Positions 35,113 to 35,590 of a DNA stretch of 35,590 nucleotides are shown here, in pieces; within the stretch, counting starts at the first letter, position 1; every line of letters starts with the position of its first letter. A program made the translations under genes and the position numbers. Source of the stretch: an uncultured Eubacteriales bacterium (GTDB taxonomy: Bacteria; Bacillota; Clostridia; Saccharofermentanales; Saccharofermentanaceae); NCBI GenBank assembly GCA_900317035.1, contig ONFC01000005.1, positions 1-35,590 of the forward strand, written 5' to 3'. The notes beneath the pieces were generated by a model. The model ran no database searches. It was not told the origin of the DNA and saw only the letters and a program-made list of their open reading frames with translations.

Positions 35113-35199
35113 GTATTTGTCGAAAAATAGCCTCGAGATTGAGATGGCTTCTCTTGTAAAATCTAACCATCTTGTTTTTTGCGATGGGAGAATAAATAC

Positions 35200-35590
35200 A
35201 TGATTGCAGCCAAGCTACACAAACTCGCAATTCTTATGAGAAAAATGAATCTCAATTATATACATGATCCTAAAGTGAATACCCCTACCATCAAACTTGG
35301 GAAACGGGTACGAAACAATATTTCAACTCCAGTCATTCGTGTCTATACTGACGCCTCAAAAAAAGCACACAATGAATATATGCTGACTTCACCCAATTCA
35401 GAGAAATGGAAAAAGCTTCTTGAAGAGCAAGTCCGAAAGCGCGAAGAGCTGGCAGGTAAGGCACAGCAGCTTGCCGACGGCATAGGATATGAGAAACTGG
35501 CAGAGGAAGCCGAGAACGCTTTCAGCGACATTCGTTCCTCTCTGCTTGACACGCTCATGGATATGGATGCCGCGCTACGTAGAGTTCTCA
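35200..35590 (+). CDS. Unknown helical protein, C-terminus cut by the window edge
   Basis: 130 codons are open to the right edge. ATG 35200 follows GGGAG with a nine-base gap, a believable start. The visible part begins MIAAKLHKLAILMRKMNLNY, then a short strand-like region (TPVIRVYTDAS), then a strongly charged helical or coiled-coil stretch (EKWKKLLEEQVRKREELAGK onward). No signal peptide or membrane helix is seen. Base composition is more AT-rich at the start than in neighbouring genes, and codon choices such as CGA, GTA and ATA differ from the pyrophosphatase gene. I do not recognise a family. It may begin a separate accessory region. Confidence 0.65.
   Translation, partial: MIAAKLHKLAILMRKMNLNYIHDPKVNTPTIKLGKRVRNNISTPVIRVYTDASKKAHNEYMLTSPNSEKWKKLLEEQVRKREELAGKAQQLADGIGYEKLAEEAENAFSDIRSSLLDTLMDMDAALRRVL

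Overview
The window looks like part of a chromosome from a Clostridia-type Bacillota, probably a gut or rumen Lachnospiraceae/Oscillospiraceae relative. The reasons are: strong AGGAGG-type ribosome sites, roughly 50% GC, type II pantothenate kinase, HemZ, CBS-type pyrophosphatase, a CmpB-like membrane protein, and cytosolic GH43/GH95 glycosidases. The genus cannot be told from the sequence alone.

Layout. (1) 1-980, minus strand: N-terminal part of a GH95-type alpha-L-fucosidase that runs off the window. It is clearly richer in GC than everything else. (2) 1082-10938, plus strand: three tandem paralogues of about 900 residues. Each fuses a YidC/Oxa1-like domain to further membrane helices and an alkaline-phosphatase/sulfatase-superfamily phosphotransferase domain. 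A CDP-glycerol glycerophosphotransferase-like gene lies between the second and third. (3) 10980-17099, minus strand, converging on region 2: a 2-aminoethylphosphonate (AEP) cassette in the transcription order cytidylyltransferase with N-terminal winged helix, AEP transaminase, PEP mutase with N-terminal cytidylyltransferase domain, phosphonopyruvate decarboxylase, and an internally duplicated zinc-ribbon membrane protein. (4) 17224-18534, minus strand: a lipoprotein with a proline-rich tail and a clear terminator, then tRNA-Pro(TGG). (5) 18574-25375, minus strand: serS, a membrane-anchored unknown, coaW, a DUF1624-type acyltransferase, a DUF3810-type metallopeptidase and hemZ, several with overlapping stop and start codons. 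(6) 25465-31683, minus strand: a signalling operon (degenerate lipid-kinase-like protein, hybrid histidine kinase, REC-GGDEF protein), preceded by a CmpB-like membrane protein. (7) 31832-35590, plus strand: GH43, a CBS/DRTGG manganese pyrophosphatase, and a truncated unknown gene.

Main hypothesis. Regions 2 and 3 may form one phosphonate surface-decoration system. Region 3 would convert PEP to phosphonopyruvate, phosphonoacetaldehyde, AEP and then CMP-AEP. Each large fusion protein in region 2 carries an N-x-x-S-x-G-x-x-T segment that lines up with the nucleophile segment of EptA/MCR phosphoethanolamine transferases, plus an Asp-His metal pair. They are therefore plausible transferases of an aminoethyl-phosphonate (or phosphoglycerol/phosphoethanolamine) group to a lipid or glycan outside the membrane. 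The fusion to a YidC-like domain is unusual and has no obvious explanation. The motifs are seen directly; the substrate and the link between the two operons are inference.
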